IMG/VR virus record: IMGVR_UViG_3300025000_001768 | Span: 1-36,589 of that record | From: a virus | Direction: 5' to 3' (one strand) | Length of the DNA: 36,589 nucleotides | In this document: positions 15,580-23,374 of the stretch, in pieces | How positions within the stretch are numbered: the first letter of the stretch is position 1 | Layout: the number at the start of each line of letters is the position of its first letter | Translations under genes and position numbers: made by a program | Notes under the pieces: model-generated | What the model was told of the DNA's origin: nothing | Seen by the model: the letters and a program-made list of their open reading frames with translations, nothing else | Databases searched by the model: none

Positions 15580-16029
15580 ATGAAAAAAGTTATCATTGAA
15601 ATTCCAAGTCAGTCACGCCACAAGAGCTGGATGAAAGAACTAACCAGCGTTGATGCAACTAAGTCTAACGGTTACGCTTTTGAGGGAAACTTTTTAAAGC
15701 GCGGAATGAAAGCTGAGGTCAAGGTTGGCACATTATTACTGCAGTATGATGAAATCGGCAGCGTGAAGCACAAGGAAGCTGAAGTGGTAGTTTACCGCGT
15801 TGAGGCAGACGGAGATTGCACTGAATTGCTGAAGGCTACCGGTCGCAGTTGGGCATTGGATTTGAGGGATGATGTTGCTGAGCTATTGAAGCGCCAGGTA
15901 CCAGCCGGTGATGATGCAAAGCAGGCTAAACTGGCTGAGTTGGTTGCGCGTAAGGAGGCACTGGAGAAGGAATTGGATTTTGTGAATGAGCAGATTGCTC
16001 TGCTGACTGAAATTAATGATAGGAGTTGA
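15580..16029 (+). CDS. Hypothetical protein, first gene of the cargo operon
   Basis: A 149-residue protein. The N-terminal 95 residues look beta-rich (KKVIIEIPSQS, AEVKVGTLLLQYDEIGSVKHKEAEVVVYRV), and the C-terminal 45 residues form a coiled coil (AKLAELVARKEALEKELDFVNEQIALL). No family recognised. The ATG at 15580 follows AAAGGGGGG. It heads the operon that encodes the MoxR ATPase and VWA protein, so it may be an adaptor or substrate of that complex; this is inferred from linkage only. Confidence 0.7.
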   Translation: MKKVIIEIPSQSRHKSWMKELTSVDATKSNGYAFEGNFLKRGMKAEVKVGTLLLQYDEIGSVKHKEAEVVVYRVEADGDCTELLKATGRSWALDLRDDVAELLKRQVPAGDDAKQAKLAELVARKEALEKELDFVNEQIALLTEINDRS

Positions 16030-16033
16030 ATAC

Positions 16034-16255
16034 ATGCATCCCAATTTACCAGAAAAATGCTTTTCCAATCATCCAGTTACAGGTCAAGTAATCGCGATTA
16101 AGAGAGGTGAGAGCGGTTACTACCCAATTATGACAGCTTCTACATCCGAAAAATTAAATGAGGCATTTGGCGTAACAAAAGCACAGGCAGAAGCTATGTT
16201 GGTTGGTAGTATGTTCGGATGGGGACGTTCCGGGCGCAAACCCGGAGGTCTATGA
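16034..16255 (+). CDS. Small hypothetical protein
   Basis: A 73-residue protein starting at ATG 16034, eight bases after AGGAG. Content: NHPVTGQVIAIKRGESGYYPI, then a helical TSEKLNEAFGVTKAQAEAMLVGSMFGW and a basic tail GRSGRKPGGL. The middle resembles short phage proteins of unknown function. It sits 4 bp after the previous stop, so it is co-translated. Confidence 0.65.
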   Translation: MHPNLPEKCFSNHPVTGQVIAIKRGESGYYPIMTASTSEKLNEAFGVTKAQAEAMLVGSMFGWGRSGRKPGGL

Positions 16256-16267
16256 GAAATAGCAAAC

Positions 16268-16287
16268 CGGAAGGCTAATCCCTTCCG
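16268..16287 (+). other. Intercistronic hairpin before the MoxR gene
   Basis: CGGAAGG (16268-16274) pairs perfectly with CCTTCCG (16281-16287), six-base loop, no T run. It may set the protein ratio between the small genes and the ATPase or stabilise the mRNA. Confidence 0.5.
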
Positions 16288-16334
16288 CGAGCGTCTAAAG
16301 GGCGTTGGCAGAAGTGATTAATATAAAGGGGGTT

Positions 16335-17462
16335 ATGAAATTGACAAATAGCAAATTTTTAGCCATAGAGCAGGAGTTAAATGCAACATATTTAGAGCGT
16401 CGCGAAGCAGTCCGTGGCCTCCTGGTTGGTTTATTAGCACAGCAACACGTTTTATTCCTTGGGCCTCCCGGTACCGCCAAGAGTGCCTTGACCGAGGATT
16501 TATGTTCACGTATCGGCGGCAACTACTTCCGCTGGTTACTGAGTCGCACATCGGCACCAGAGGAGCTTTTCGGGCCTGTATCACTCAAAGCACTGGAGCA
16601 GGACAGCTACAAACGCAACACCAGTAACAAACTCCCGGAAGCAAATATAGCCTTCCTGGATGAAATATTTAAATGCAATAGCGCAGTTTTAAACGGCACT
16701 CTCGGCATCCTGAATGAGCGCCTATTCTTCAACAACGGCACACCGATGCAATGCCCGCTGGAAATGACGGTCGGTGCATCCAACGAACTGCCGGAAGACA
16801 GAGAGGAACTTGGCGCACTCTGGGATCGTTTCCTGCTTCGTTATGTAGTCGGTTACATCAGGGACCCGCGAAATTTTGAAAACCTTCTGCTTGGTGGTGG
16901 TCAGGTTGGGCGAACGACTATAAGCCAAGTGGAACTTAAAATAGCACAGTCAGAAGTTATAGATGTCGACATAAGAAAAATAATCCCCCGGTTGGCTGCA
17001 CTCCGGGCAGAGATGGTCAAGATGAACGTAGTGGTCAGCGACCGGCGCTGGAGGCAAAGCCTAACTATAATTCAAGCTAATGCTTGGCTGGAAGGCAGAA
17101 CACAGGCGGTAGACGATGACATGGCTATCCTGGTACACTCACTTTGGAGCGAACCGAACCAGATCGCACAGGTCAGGCAGTCCATAATGAGTATGGCAAA
17201 CCCATACGATTCTGCTGCTCAGGATGCTTTAGATGAAGCATTGGAAATATGGCAAAATGCCATGAACGCACCGGAAGAAAAATCCTCTGCGGTCGGCGGC
17301 GAGGCAAATGCTAAGCTGAAAAAGATAGCCAAGAAGTTAACGGACCTAAAGGAAGAGGCGGCGACTAAAGGCAAGGGTACCGAAAGGATCGAGGAAGCTT
17401 TGGCACAAACAGTAGCTTGGAATCGTGAGGTGATAGCTAAATGCTTAGGCATAACACTTTAG
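16335..17462 (+). CDS. MoxR-family AAA+ ATPase (RavA-like)
   Basis: A 375-residue AAA+ ATPase of the MoxR/RavA group, which remodel protein complexes together with VWA partners. Walker A GPPGTAKS is at residues 43-50, Walker B AFLDE around 106-110, sensor 1 in VGASNELPE near 147 and an arginine-finger region LWDRFLLRY near 161. The C-terminal third is helical (DEALEIWQNAMNAP...KLKKIAKKLTDLKEEA) as in RavA-type proteins. Start choice: ATG 16335 or TTG 16341 after AAAGGGGG; the TTG at 16305 lacks a site. It overlaps the VWA gene by 22 bp, so they are translationally coupled. It is unusual cargo for a small temperate phage, although MoxR/CobS-like ATPases occur in large phages. Confidence 0.9.
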   Translation: MKLTNSKFLAIEQELNATYLERREAVRGLLVGLLAQQHVLFLGPPGTAKSALTEDLCSRIGGNYFRWLLSRTSAPEELFGPVSLKALEQDSYKRNTSNKLPEANIAFLDEIFKCNSAVLNGTLGILNERLFFNNGTPMQCPLEMTVGASNELPEDREELGALWDRFLLRYVVGYIRDPRNFENLLLGGGQVGRTTISQVELKIAQSEVIDVDIRKIIPRLAALRAEMVKMNVVVSDRRWRQSLTIIQANAWLEGRTQAVDDDMAILVHSLWSEPNQIAQVRQSIMSMANPYDSAAQDALDEALEIWQNAMNAPEEKSSAVGGEANAKLKKIAKKLTDLKEEAATKGKGTERIEEALAQTVAWNREVIAKCLGITL

Positions 17463-18868
17463 ATATAGAAAACTTCTTAGGAATCGGCCTGGATAAGCTC
17501 CGGGCCGAAGTCAAAGATAACAATATCGAAATGGACAAATACGACCGGCGGTCGTTTGATGAACTGGTGAAAGCCAGTCCCGAAATGAAAAAGCTGGTTG
17601 AATCAGAGGGAGTAAACGCCTGGTCGCCTCTGGTCAGGGATGTTTGGGCGAGCTACTATAAGTATTCTCCGGAACTGACACCGGTTGAAAAAGTAGATAC
17701 ACCCTACCAGGCCATGCGGCCAGTGGTGGAAAAGCACTTGGAGGACAATGAGGTGCAACAAACCAGATTTTCAACCGTCATGGATGAACTGAGCGCAGGC
17801 ATAGCAACTATTGCATCCGGGCAGAAACTACTGCAGGAGATCGCAAAAAGGCCGGAATTGACACATGCGATGCAAACCGCAAACATGGCAGCACAGGGTG
17901 TTGCTGGGGAACCAGGGGAACTAACTGCAGTGGCTCAGGAGATGCTGCAAAAAGCAGCCAGGGACGTTAGGCGGGCGGTTCGTGTAGCTGCAGAGGCTGG
18001 CCAACAGGAAGCTGAGAAATTGAACGGGGTACTTGCCGGTTGGGGCCTGGAACCGGGAGACCTGCAGAGGGTAGAGTTAGGCGACCGTTTAAAATTAGCG
18101 AAGCGCCTCATGACTCCGAAACTGCTTAAGGTGTCCGACCTGGTTGGCAGATTCAGAAACCTTGCACGGGCCAGACAGAAGGAACGTGTTGATCGGCGCA
18201 GGGATGAAGTGCACAGCATCGGCCTTGGTGATGACTTGGGCAGGGTGTTACCGGTTGAAATGGCAGCTATGCGGCACGACACTCGGAAGCTTGATTTTTA
18301 CAGGCGCTACAATGAAAAGCAACTACTGCAGTATGATTTAAAAGCCAAAGAGAAACTTGGTCGCGGGCCTATGATAGTCTTAGTTGATAGGTCCGGATCG
18401 ATGGGTGGGCAGCCAATGGAATGGGCTATTGCTACAGCTTTGGCTCTGGTGGATACAGCAGCTAGGCAAAAAAGAAAAGCCAAAGTGATATTTTTCGATG
18501 GTGGCATCGTTCAAAGGACGGAGTTTGCACCCGGCGAGCGGGATGCAAACAAGCTAATCGACATTGCTACTGTAGAAGCTGCTGGTGGTACTAACTACGA
18601 ACCAGCTTTAAAGGATGCACTGGAAACAATACAAAGCACTGGTTACCAAAAGGCCGACATTGTGATGATTACCGATGGAGTTTGCCGTGTATCTCCTGAA
18701 TTCCTGGAAGGATTTTTAGTGCAGAAAAAAGCTCTTGGGTTCCGGGCCTGGACGGTTTTAATTGGTCGGGATCCTGGTGGGGAACTAAATAAATGGTCGG
18801 ATGCAGTATGGCCGGTCAGCCAGCTTACAGAAGAGGTTGCCGGTGAGTTATTTGAAAAAGCATATTAG
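17441..18868 (+). CDS. VWA-domain protein (ViaA/CoxE-like partner of MoxR)
   Basis: A 475-residue protein with a helical N-terminal half and a C-terminal von Willebrand A domain. The metal-ion-dependent adhesion site is complete: DRSGS at 316-320, threonine 384 in GGTNYEPA and aspartate 412 in TDG. The layout matches ViaA, the partner of RavA, in which the VWA domain and helical part dock on the ATPase to direct it to substrates. The start ATG overlaps the MoxR gene. Codon use and base composition match the flanking genes of the operon. Confidence 0.88.
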   Translation: MLRHNTLDIENFLGIGLDKLRAEVKDNNIEMDKYDRRSFDELVKASPEMKKLVESEGVNAWSPLVRDVWASYYKYSPELTPVEKVDTPYQAMRPVVEKHLEDNEVQQTRFSTVMDELSAGIATIASGQKLLQEIAKRPELTHAMQTANMAAQGVAGEPGELTAVAQEMLQKAARDVRRAVRVAAEAGQQEAEKLNGVLAGWGLEPGDLQRVELGDRLKLAKRLMTPKLLKVSDLVGRFRNLARARQKERVDRRRDEVHSIGLGDDLGRVLPVEMAAMRHDTRKLDFYRRYNEKQLLQYDLKAKEKLGRGPMIVLVDRSGSMGGQPMEWAIATALALVDTAARQKRKAKVIFFDGGIVQRTEFAPGERDANKLIDIATVEAAGGTNYEPALKDALETIQSTGYQKADIVMITDGVCRVSPEFLEGFLVQKKALGFRAWTVLIGRDPGGELNKWSDAVWPVSQLTEEVAGELFEKAY

Positions 18869-18880
18869 GAGGAATTTGCC

Positions 18881-19834
18881 ATGACAATTAAACCAGAAAA
18901 CCTTGTAGCGATAGAAAAAGTTATGAATGTGGAGCTGGATTTCCTCGGCTCCCTTCTTTGGTACAGCGTTACTGACTGTAGGATTGACAGGGATCAACTG
19001 CAGCAGGTATTTGCGGAAGTCGGGATTGATGAGAAGCACCTGCCGAAGCCGATCAATACGCGCGACGCTTTTAGGCGCGCAACCAAGGCAGGGGAAATCA
19101 AAAAGGAAGCGCTTGACGATGAGCGGTACCTGAATGTATTAATCCGCGAGTCTAAAGTAACCAACAAAATGATCGTTCGGCACCTGGTCAGGGAGGTTGT
19201 AGATGCGGAGAATAAGCGTCTGGAGTATGCGCCGGTATGTGAGTTGGTCTTTTCTGAGGATGCAATACACGTTATCCCTAAGCATGAAATGAACAAAATA
19301 GAGCGGGCCGCTGTGGACAAGATTAAGGAAGCCTACCAGGTTGAACGCAACAACTACAACGGGCGCACCATGCGGGACGTTATAACCGACGTCTTGGACG
19401 GCTGCGATCCGGTTAATGTGAGACCTTCGGGCGGGGTGTACTTTGTTGCCAAGCAGCATGAGGCCACATTGACCAACCTGCAGCGCTTCGCCAATCGTAT
19501 ATCTGATTTTTCGACTACCGGTCACAAAACTACCTTCTGGATGGTACCAGTCGTGAACGCTGAGGAGCAAAAGAAAATGATCGAAATCAGCCTGGAAGAG
19601 CAGGTGAAGAGTGAATCCAAGGCACTGATCGAAGAAATGTCGAAGTTGCTGAAAAGTGACCGGAAGATCACTCAGGGCCTGGCTAAGCAGTACGTTGACC
19701 GGGCCAAGGACTTGGCTAAAATGGTGAAACGGTATGAAGACCTTTTGGATACGCAAAATATTACGGCAACATCCAATCTCGAGCTGACCATGGCGGCTGC
19801 CATGCAGATGCTGGAGAAGGTTGAGGTTGCTTAG
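18881..19834 (+). CDS. Conserved hypothetical, DUF6744-like, linked to MoxR-VWA
   Basis: A 317-residue protein, third member of the coupled set, beginning 12 bp after the VWA stop behind AGGAGG. It is mixed alpha/beta with a basic segment (NTRDAFRRATKAGEIKKEA), a central VYFVAKQHEATLTNLQRFANRI and a helical C-terminus (ALIEEMSKLLKSDRKITQGLAKQYVDRAKDLAKMVKRYEDLL). It resembles the phage family I remember as DUF6744, found near MoxR and VWA genes in Firmicutes phages; that assignment is from memory. No catalytic motif is apparent. It may be the effector or substrate of the ATPase machine. Confidence 0.7.
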   Translation: MTIKPENLVAIEKVMNVELDFLGSLLWYSVTDCRIDRDQLQQVFAEVGIDEKHLPKPINTRDAFRRATKAGEIKKEALDDERYLNVLIRESKVTNKMIVRHLVREVVDAENKRLEYAPVCELVFSEDAIHVIPKHEMNKIERAAVDKIKEAYQVERNNYNGRTMRDVITDVLDGCDPVNVRPSGGVYFVAKQHEATLTNLQRFANRISDFSTTGHKTTFWMVPVVNAEEQKKMIEISLEEQVKSESKALIEEMSKLLKSDRKITQGLAKQYVDRAKDLAKMVKRYEDLLDTQNITATSNLELTMAAAMQMLEKVEVA

Positions 19835-19857
19835 GGTGTGCAAGCGCATACCCTTTT
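19834..19857 (+). terminator. Weak terminator after the DUF6744-like gene
   Basis: GGGTGTG (19834-19840) pairs with CATACCC (19847-19853) with one G-T pair, followed by TTTT only. It likely attenuates downstream expression. Confidence 0.55.
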
Positions 19858-19885
19858 AAATATTTAAGTAAGGAGCGAGGCATAA

Positions 19886-20665
19886 ATGAACGATGATCCG
19901 TTTGAAAATGGCATACCCAAATATACAACAGCAACCAGCATCTATGATGCTTTGTGTGAAATGGTGCAGACTGAGGAAATGAGCATATTATCCGAAATGT
20001 TCGCTGATGTGAGCTATGACAGTCAAGGATACTATTACACAGATAAGGGCAGCACACTCAAGGAAAAGTTTGAAGAATTGAGTGACTACAGCAACAAAAT
20101 GTGGATAATGGACTTGGCCGTATTGCAGATTGATCGAGCTGAAATCCATGATCTGGTATACGAAGCCCTAGTAAATTCGGATTTAGCAAAGCGATTGGGC
20201 TTCAAAAAGCTATTTATAGACAAGATGTTGGGCGGAGATAAGTCTGAATATACCGAGATTACCGAGGAATACGCTGTCGAACTTGGAGAACTTGACCGAT
20301 TTGATAACTGGGAAATGATTAAGGCGTTTAGTAAGGTGATGCAAGCACGGGGGAAAACGATAAACATAACGCCATATCCGAGCTTTTGTTATGCGTTATA
20401 CGAAAAAGCTAACGGCCTAAAGCTGCAAGAGGAAACTCGGTTGATTGCCGAGTGTCGCGCCTTACTCACCAGCTACGACGATTTCATGCTGGGGCTTCGT
20501 ATGAATCAAGCCCTATATAAACAACTGGAGCGGCAATACAACGATAAAGTATTGCAACTACAGGCAAGCTATGAGGAAAAAGTCAAGCATCTTCTCCTTA
20601 TTGCCGAAAGACAAGGCATTAATTTGTCACCCCTCGAAGATTTAAAAATGCTACCAGGGAATTGA
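19886..20665 (+). CDS. Hypothetical acidic helical protein
   Basis: A 259-residue, largely helical, acidic protein with a coiled-coil end (YKQLERQYNDKVLQLQASYEEKVKHLL). Tyrosine-rich N-terminal segment DVSYDSQGYYYTDKG. No family recognised. ATG at 19886 after AAGGAGCGAGG. It sits downstream of the MoxR-VWA-DUF set behind a weak terminator, so it may be an accessory member of that operon. Confidence 0.65.
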   Translation: MNDDPFENGIPKYTTATSIYDALCEMVQTEEMSILSEMFADVSYDSQGYYYTDKGSTLKEKFEELSDYSNKMWIMDLAVLQIDRAEIHDLVYEALVNSDLAKRLGFKKLFIDKMLGGDKSEYTEITEEYAVELGELDRFDNWEMIKAFSKVMQARGKTINITPYPSFCYALYEKANGLKLQEETRLIAECRALLTSYDDFMLGLRMNQALYKQLERQYNDKVLQLQASYEEKVKHLLLIAERQGINLSPLEDLKMLPGN

Positions 20666-20690
20666 CACACTAATATGGAGGTGGCTTAAT

Positions 20691-21146
20691 ATGAATATTA
20701 AATATCGCGGTAAGCAGAAAGACAGCGGTGAATGGGTGCATGGTTACTATGTCGCTGCTGACAATAAGCACTTCATAATTGTCACTGATGCTAAACTTCA
20801 AGCTGCTGGGTATGTTGAGAATGTCAGGGACATGGATGGCGGATTCTCCCAAGAAGGACGTTTTTGGGTTTGCGAGGCTATCCCTGAAACCGTTGGACTA
20901 TCTGCTGGAGTAACCGACAAGAACGGTAAGGAAGCGTACAGGGATGACATTGTCAGGTATGGGAAAATAGTTGGTGTTATAAAATTTGAAATATATGAAA
21001 ATCCTATGGACGATAATAAAGGTGGTCATTTGGGATTCTATGTATTCTTTAAAAAAGAAGAATTTTACCGGAAAGACATTATGTACTGGTTGGGTAGGTG
21101 TGAGATTGTAGGAAATATTCACGAACACCCTGACATCATCAAATAA
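20691..21146 (+). CDS. YopX family protein
   Basis: A 151-residue YopX-family phage protein. The family start NIKYRGKQKDSGEWVHGYYV and the region TDKNGKEAYRDDIVRYG...VIKFEIYEN are typical; function unknown in the family (named from Bacillus phage SPbeta). Usually found in early or replication regions of Firmicutes phages; here it closes the cargo operon just ahead of a strong terminator and the attachment region. Confidence 0.85.
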   Translation: MNIKYRGKQKDSGEWVHGYYVAADNKHFIIVTDAKLQAAGYVENVRDMDGGFSQEGRFWVCEAIPETVGLSAGVTDKNGKEAYRDDIVRYGKIVGVIKFEIYENPMDDNKGGHLGFYVFFKKEEFYRKDIMYWLGRCEIVGNIHEHPDIIK

Positions 21147-21148
21147 AT

Positions 21149-21185
21149 AATGCCCTGGGCGCTGGCCTGGGGCATTTCTTTTTTT
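21149..21185 (+). terminator. Terminator of the cargo operon
   Basis: AATGCCCT (21149-21156) pairs with GGGGCATT (21169-21176), with an inner GGC/GCC stem, followed by a long T run. Confidence 0.9.
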
Positions 21186-21458
21186 GTGTGCTATATGGTG
21201 CCATCGGTGCCATTTTGGTGCCTAAAGTCATATCTGTCGGTATATTTTTATATATATTCTGCATGAGCAAAATAACAGCTAGTCCAGTTATAATAAGCTC
21301 TAAGCCATAATTTAAAGGATTGTCAGGGAGTATGGTTTCTTGCATTATAGGCAAGAGCTAACAGGCCTTATATACACGCCAAAAACGAATGAAATAAAGG
21401 CTTGTAGGTACCTTTATAAAGTGTCTGTTTTCCGTTTGGTGCCATTTTGGTGCCATTT
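21186..21458. other. Probable phage attachment region (attP)
   Basis: A 273-bp gene-free stretch between the cargo terminator and the integrase stop, bounded by two clusters of GGTGCC repeats. AT-rich inner part with TATATTTTTATATATAT around 21239-21256. Integrase arm-site arrays flanking a core are usual in attP regions next to int. I cannot identify the crossover core or a tRNA fragment. Confidence 0.5.
21197..21222. repeat. GGTGCC direct repeats, cluster A
   Basis: GGTGCC begins at 21197, 21206 and 21217, spaced 9-11 bp on the same strand. Together with cluster B they look like arm-type integrase binding sites. Confidence 0.6.
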
Positions 21459-21483
21459 TTATTTTTCGGTGTCATTGGTGCCA
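21439..21483. repeat. GGTGCC direct repeats, cluster B
   Basis: GGTGCCA at 21439, 21449 and 21477 with a variant GGTGTCA at 21469. The cluster runs across the 3' end of the integrase gene and mirrors cluster A about 230 bp away. Confidence 0.6.
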
Positions 21484-22586
21484 GACAGAATATCGTTCAT
21501 TTTTTGGGCGGAAGCCTTTTTGAGCTCCGGCGACACATGGCTGTATATATCGGCTGTCATAGCTATTTTGGCGTGTCCAAGCAACTCCTGAACTTCTTTC
21601 ATGCTTACCCCAGCCTCCAGCATTCTGGTAGCGAAAGTATGGCGTAAGGCGTGGATGTTTATGTCCTCTATGCCTAGCTTTTTTCTAATCACCAGAAAAC
21701 TTTTGTTGAAATTATGAGGTAATATTGTGGTACCTGCAGCACTACAAAATACAGGACCGTCTAGCTTAAAAAAGCCTTCTGCTTGCATTTTTTCTTTGTG
21801 AATTTTAAGCTGGTCAAGAATAATTTGCGGTACCGAAAAACTGCGCTTTGATTTTTTTGTTTTTGGATCATTAAACTGTATGCCCTCTCTTGTCCACACT
21901 ACTCCTTGTCGGACATTAATTATGCCTTCATTAAGATCAACGTCGCTCCAGCGCAGTCCTAGCAGTTCTCCGCGCCTCATGCCGGTGCCGATCAACACCA
22001 GAAAAGCGGCACCAAGCCTATGGTCTTTGATATGCTGCAAAAAATTTGTTTGTTCCTCTGGTGTCATTGCTCTTACCTGTCGCTGCTCCAACGATGGCAG
22101 GGTTGTTAATTCAGAAACATTTTGTCCGCTGATCAGCTTATTCTTAATGGCTTGGTCAAGTGCTCCGTGCATTACTTGATGAATGTAGCGTACCGTCCTT
22201 GATGATTTGCCCTCCTTTAATTTGTCGCTATATAGTTTCTGTAGGTGTTCAGGACGCAGGTCCTGGAGGGGAAGGGCACCAAGAACCGGCTTAATATGCA
22301 CGCGTGCCATGACTTCGTAACTCTCCCAGGTAGTCAGGCGCAGATCTATCTTTTTATAGTCGTTCAACCAAGTATCTAGCCATTCACCGACAGTTATCCT
22401 TGAAGGTTCGATATAAGAGCCGCCTTTTAATTCTGACAGCAGCTGTACCATAATGCCTTCAGCGTCAGACTTCCGACCTTTCACCCGGCGAATGATTCTT
22501 TTCCTTTTTCCAGTGGCAGGATCTTTACCAGCCTCTATAATTATTTTCCACTTTCCCTTTCCATCGGAAACAACATGACCGGTCAC
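21459..22586 (-). CDS. int: Tyrosine recombinase / phage integrase
   Basis: A 375-residue integrase for site-specific integration at attP/attB. The N-terminal arm-binding region (GKWKIIIEAGKDPATGKRKR) is followed by a SAM-like core-binding domain (about 65-150) and the catalytic domain. The catalytic set is visible: R204 (TGMRRGE), H312 and R315 (HALRH), H338 (LGHAKI), nucleophile Y348 (DIYSHV). GTG start at 22586 behind AGGTGGTGATCG. Leftward, opposite to the cargo operon; its end overlaps GGTGCC repeats, presumed binding sites. Confidence 0.95.
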   Translation of the reverse strand: MTGHVVSDGKGKWKIIIEAGKDPATGKRKRIIRRVKGRKSDAEGIMVQLLSELKGGSYIEPSRITVGEWLDTWLNDYKKIDLRLTTWESYEVMARVHIKPVLGALPLQDLRPEHLQKLYSDKLKEGKSSRTVRYIHQVMHGALDQAIKNKLISGQNVSELTTLPSLEQRQVRAMTPEEQTNFLQHIKDHRLGAAFLVLIGTGMRRGELLGLRWSDVDLNEGIINVRQGVVWTREGIQFNDPKTKKSKRSFSVPQIILDQLKIHKEKMQAEGFFKLDGPVFCSAAGTTILPHNFNKSFLVIRKKLGIEDINIHALRHTFATRMLEAGVSMKEVQELLGHAKIAMTADIYSHVSPELKKASAQKMNDILSGTNDTEK

Positions 22587-22669
22587 CGTCGATCACCACC
22601 TAAAAAATTTATACCCAGCACGGGGCCGGATTATTAAAATTCGTAATGTACTTTAGGGACTATATTTAG

Positions 22670-22675
22670 TATAAT
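22670..22675 (+). promoter_or_regulatory. -10 element upstream of small coiled-coil gene
   Basis: TATAAT at 22670-22675, 34 bp before a TTG start; no good -35 is visible. Confidence 0.4.
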
Positions 22676-22708
22676 TTAGGCAAATAATTTATAGGGGCGG
22701 TGAAAACA

Positions 22709-22864
22709 TTGATATTGGAAAAACGAATTGAGCGACTTGAAAAAGAGATTGCCGAGCTAAAAGAGCTAGTTTTAGCCCAGCCAAAAGAGATTTGTAACTA
22801 CACCTTAAAAACCTTATGTGAAGCGTGGAGAATGGATCCTGACACATCAAAGTGTAGTGAGTAG
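22709..22864 (+). CDS. Small coiled-coil protein
   Basis: A 51-residue protein from TTG 22709 with GGGGCGGTG upstream. Heptad pattern ILEKRIERLEKEIAELKELVLAQ, then CNYTLKTLCEAWRMDPDTSKC with three cysteines. It lies divergent from the integrase and convergent with the next leftward gene; a directionality or regulatory peptide is possible, but no family is recognised. Confidence 0.5.
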   Translation: MILEKRIERLEKEIAELKELVLAQPKEICNYTLKTLCEAWRMDPDTSKCSE

Positions 22865-23056
22865 CTACATACGACTATTTCTGTAATTTTGCCTTTCTAT
22901 TTCACTTACAAACTCATTATGATAGCTGATTATTGATTCGTATATTGCTTCTTTTATGATGTCGATGACAACTTTGTCTGGTGTATTTTCAGAAGACACC
23001 TGGGTAACAGCTTTATCAACAATTTTATCAACAGTTGTTTTGGGGAAATTAAACAT
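22865..23056 (-). CDS. Small hypothetical protein
   Basis: A 63-residue leftward protein: MFNFPKTTVDKIVDKAVTQV, helical centre VVIDIIKEAIYESIISYHNEF, basic end RQNYRNSRM. ATG at 23056 chosen because GGAGG lies eight bases upstream; a GTG three codons earlier overlaps that site. Its stop abuts the stop of the rightward coiled-coil gene. Function unknown. Confidence 0.6.
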   Translation of the reverse strand: MFNFPKTTVDKIVDKAVTQVSSENTPDKVVIDIIKEAIYESIISYHNEFVSEIERQNYRNSRM

Positions 23057-23094
23057 GGGCTCCACCTCCTTTCGGTTAATTAGTTATCTATCAT

Positions 23095-23132
23095 AAAACC
23101 TCTACCCTGGCCGGTGGCGGTTTTATTTTTTT
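23095..23132. terminator. Bidirectional terminator in the lysogeny region
   Basis: AAAACC (23095-23100) pairs with GGTTTT (23119-23124), inner ACC/GGT; T run on the plus side, short TTTTAT on the minus side. It probably ends the leftward lysogeny transcript. Confidence 0.55.
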
Positions 23133-23169
23133 GGCTGATCGTATCGTTGAAACCAACAAAACGATCATG

Positions 23170-23189
23170 ATTATTTCACGTGGAATAAT
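23170..23189. promoter_or_regulatory. parS-like palindrome, copy 2
   Basis: ATTATTTCACGTGGAATAAT: 20 bp, one mismatched pair, CACGTG centre; 13 of 16 core positions agree with the Firmicutes parS consensus. It overlaps the 3' end of the small membrane protein gene. Confidence 0.45.
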
Positions 23190-23338
23190 TGGGCACTCAC
23201 GACAACCACAACAACACATATTATAGCCAGCATGCAATATAGCTTTGTGTCTTTGTTATTTTTCTTGATTACTGAGTAGGTCGCGAGTAGTAAAAATGCA
23301 ATATCTAGCAATATTCCGTAAAGTACAATCTTAGCCAA
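23171..23338 (-). CDS. Small membrane protein
   Basis: A 55-residue leftward protein from TTG 23338 (GGCGGTG upstream). Two hydrophobic helices, ILLDIAFLLLATYSV and MLAIICVVVVVVSAQLF, joined by a basic loop KKNNKDTK. It lies last in a run of three membrane-protein genes next to the repressor. Possibly a holin-like or exclusion peptide; no family assigned. Confidence 0.6.
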   Translation of the reverse strand: MAKIVLYGILLDIAFLLLATYSVIKKNNKDTKLYCMLAIICVVVVVVSAQLFHVK

Positions 23339-23357
23339 GGTATCACCGCCAGGCCGT

Positions 23358-23373
23358 TATTCCATGTGGAATA
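23358..23373. promoter_or_regulatory. parS-like palindrome, copy 3
   Basis: TATTCCATGTGGAATA, a variant of the other two with CATGTG at the centre, in the gap between two leftward membrane-protein genes. It could alternatively act as a hairpin followed by a T-rich stretch on the plus strand. Confidence 0.4.
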
Positions 23374-23374
23374 T

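Noticed and set aside
19139-19849. 236-residue leftward frame opposite the DUF6744-like gene
   Set aside because: It is antisense to a well supported gene and histidine/leucine-rich as expected of a shadow.
21139-21354. Leftward frame with a hydrophobic helix in the attachment region
   Set aside because: No ribosome binding site, and its end reads through the terminator and the GGTGCC repeats.
21186-21458. tRNA gene fragment as attB/attP core
   Set aside because: No T-arm-like sequence or CCA end could be recognised; the core remains unidentified.
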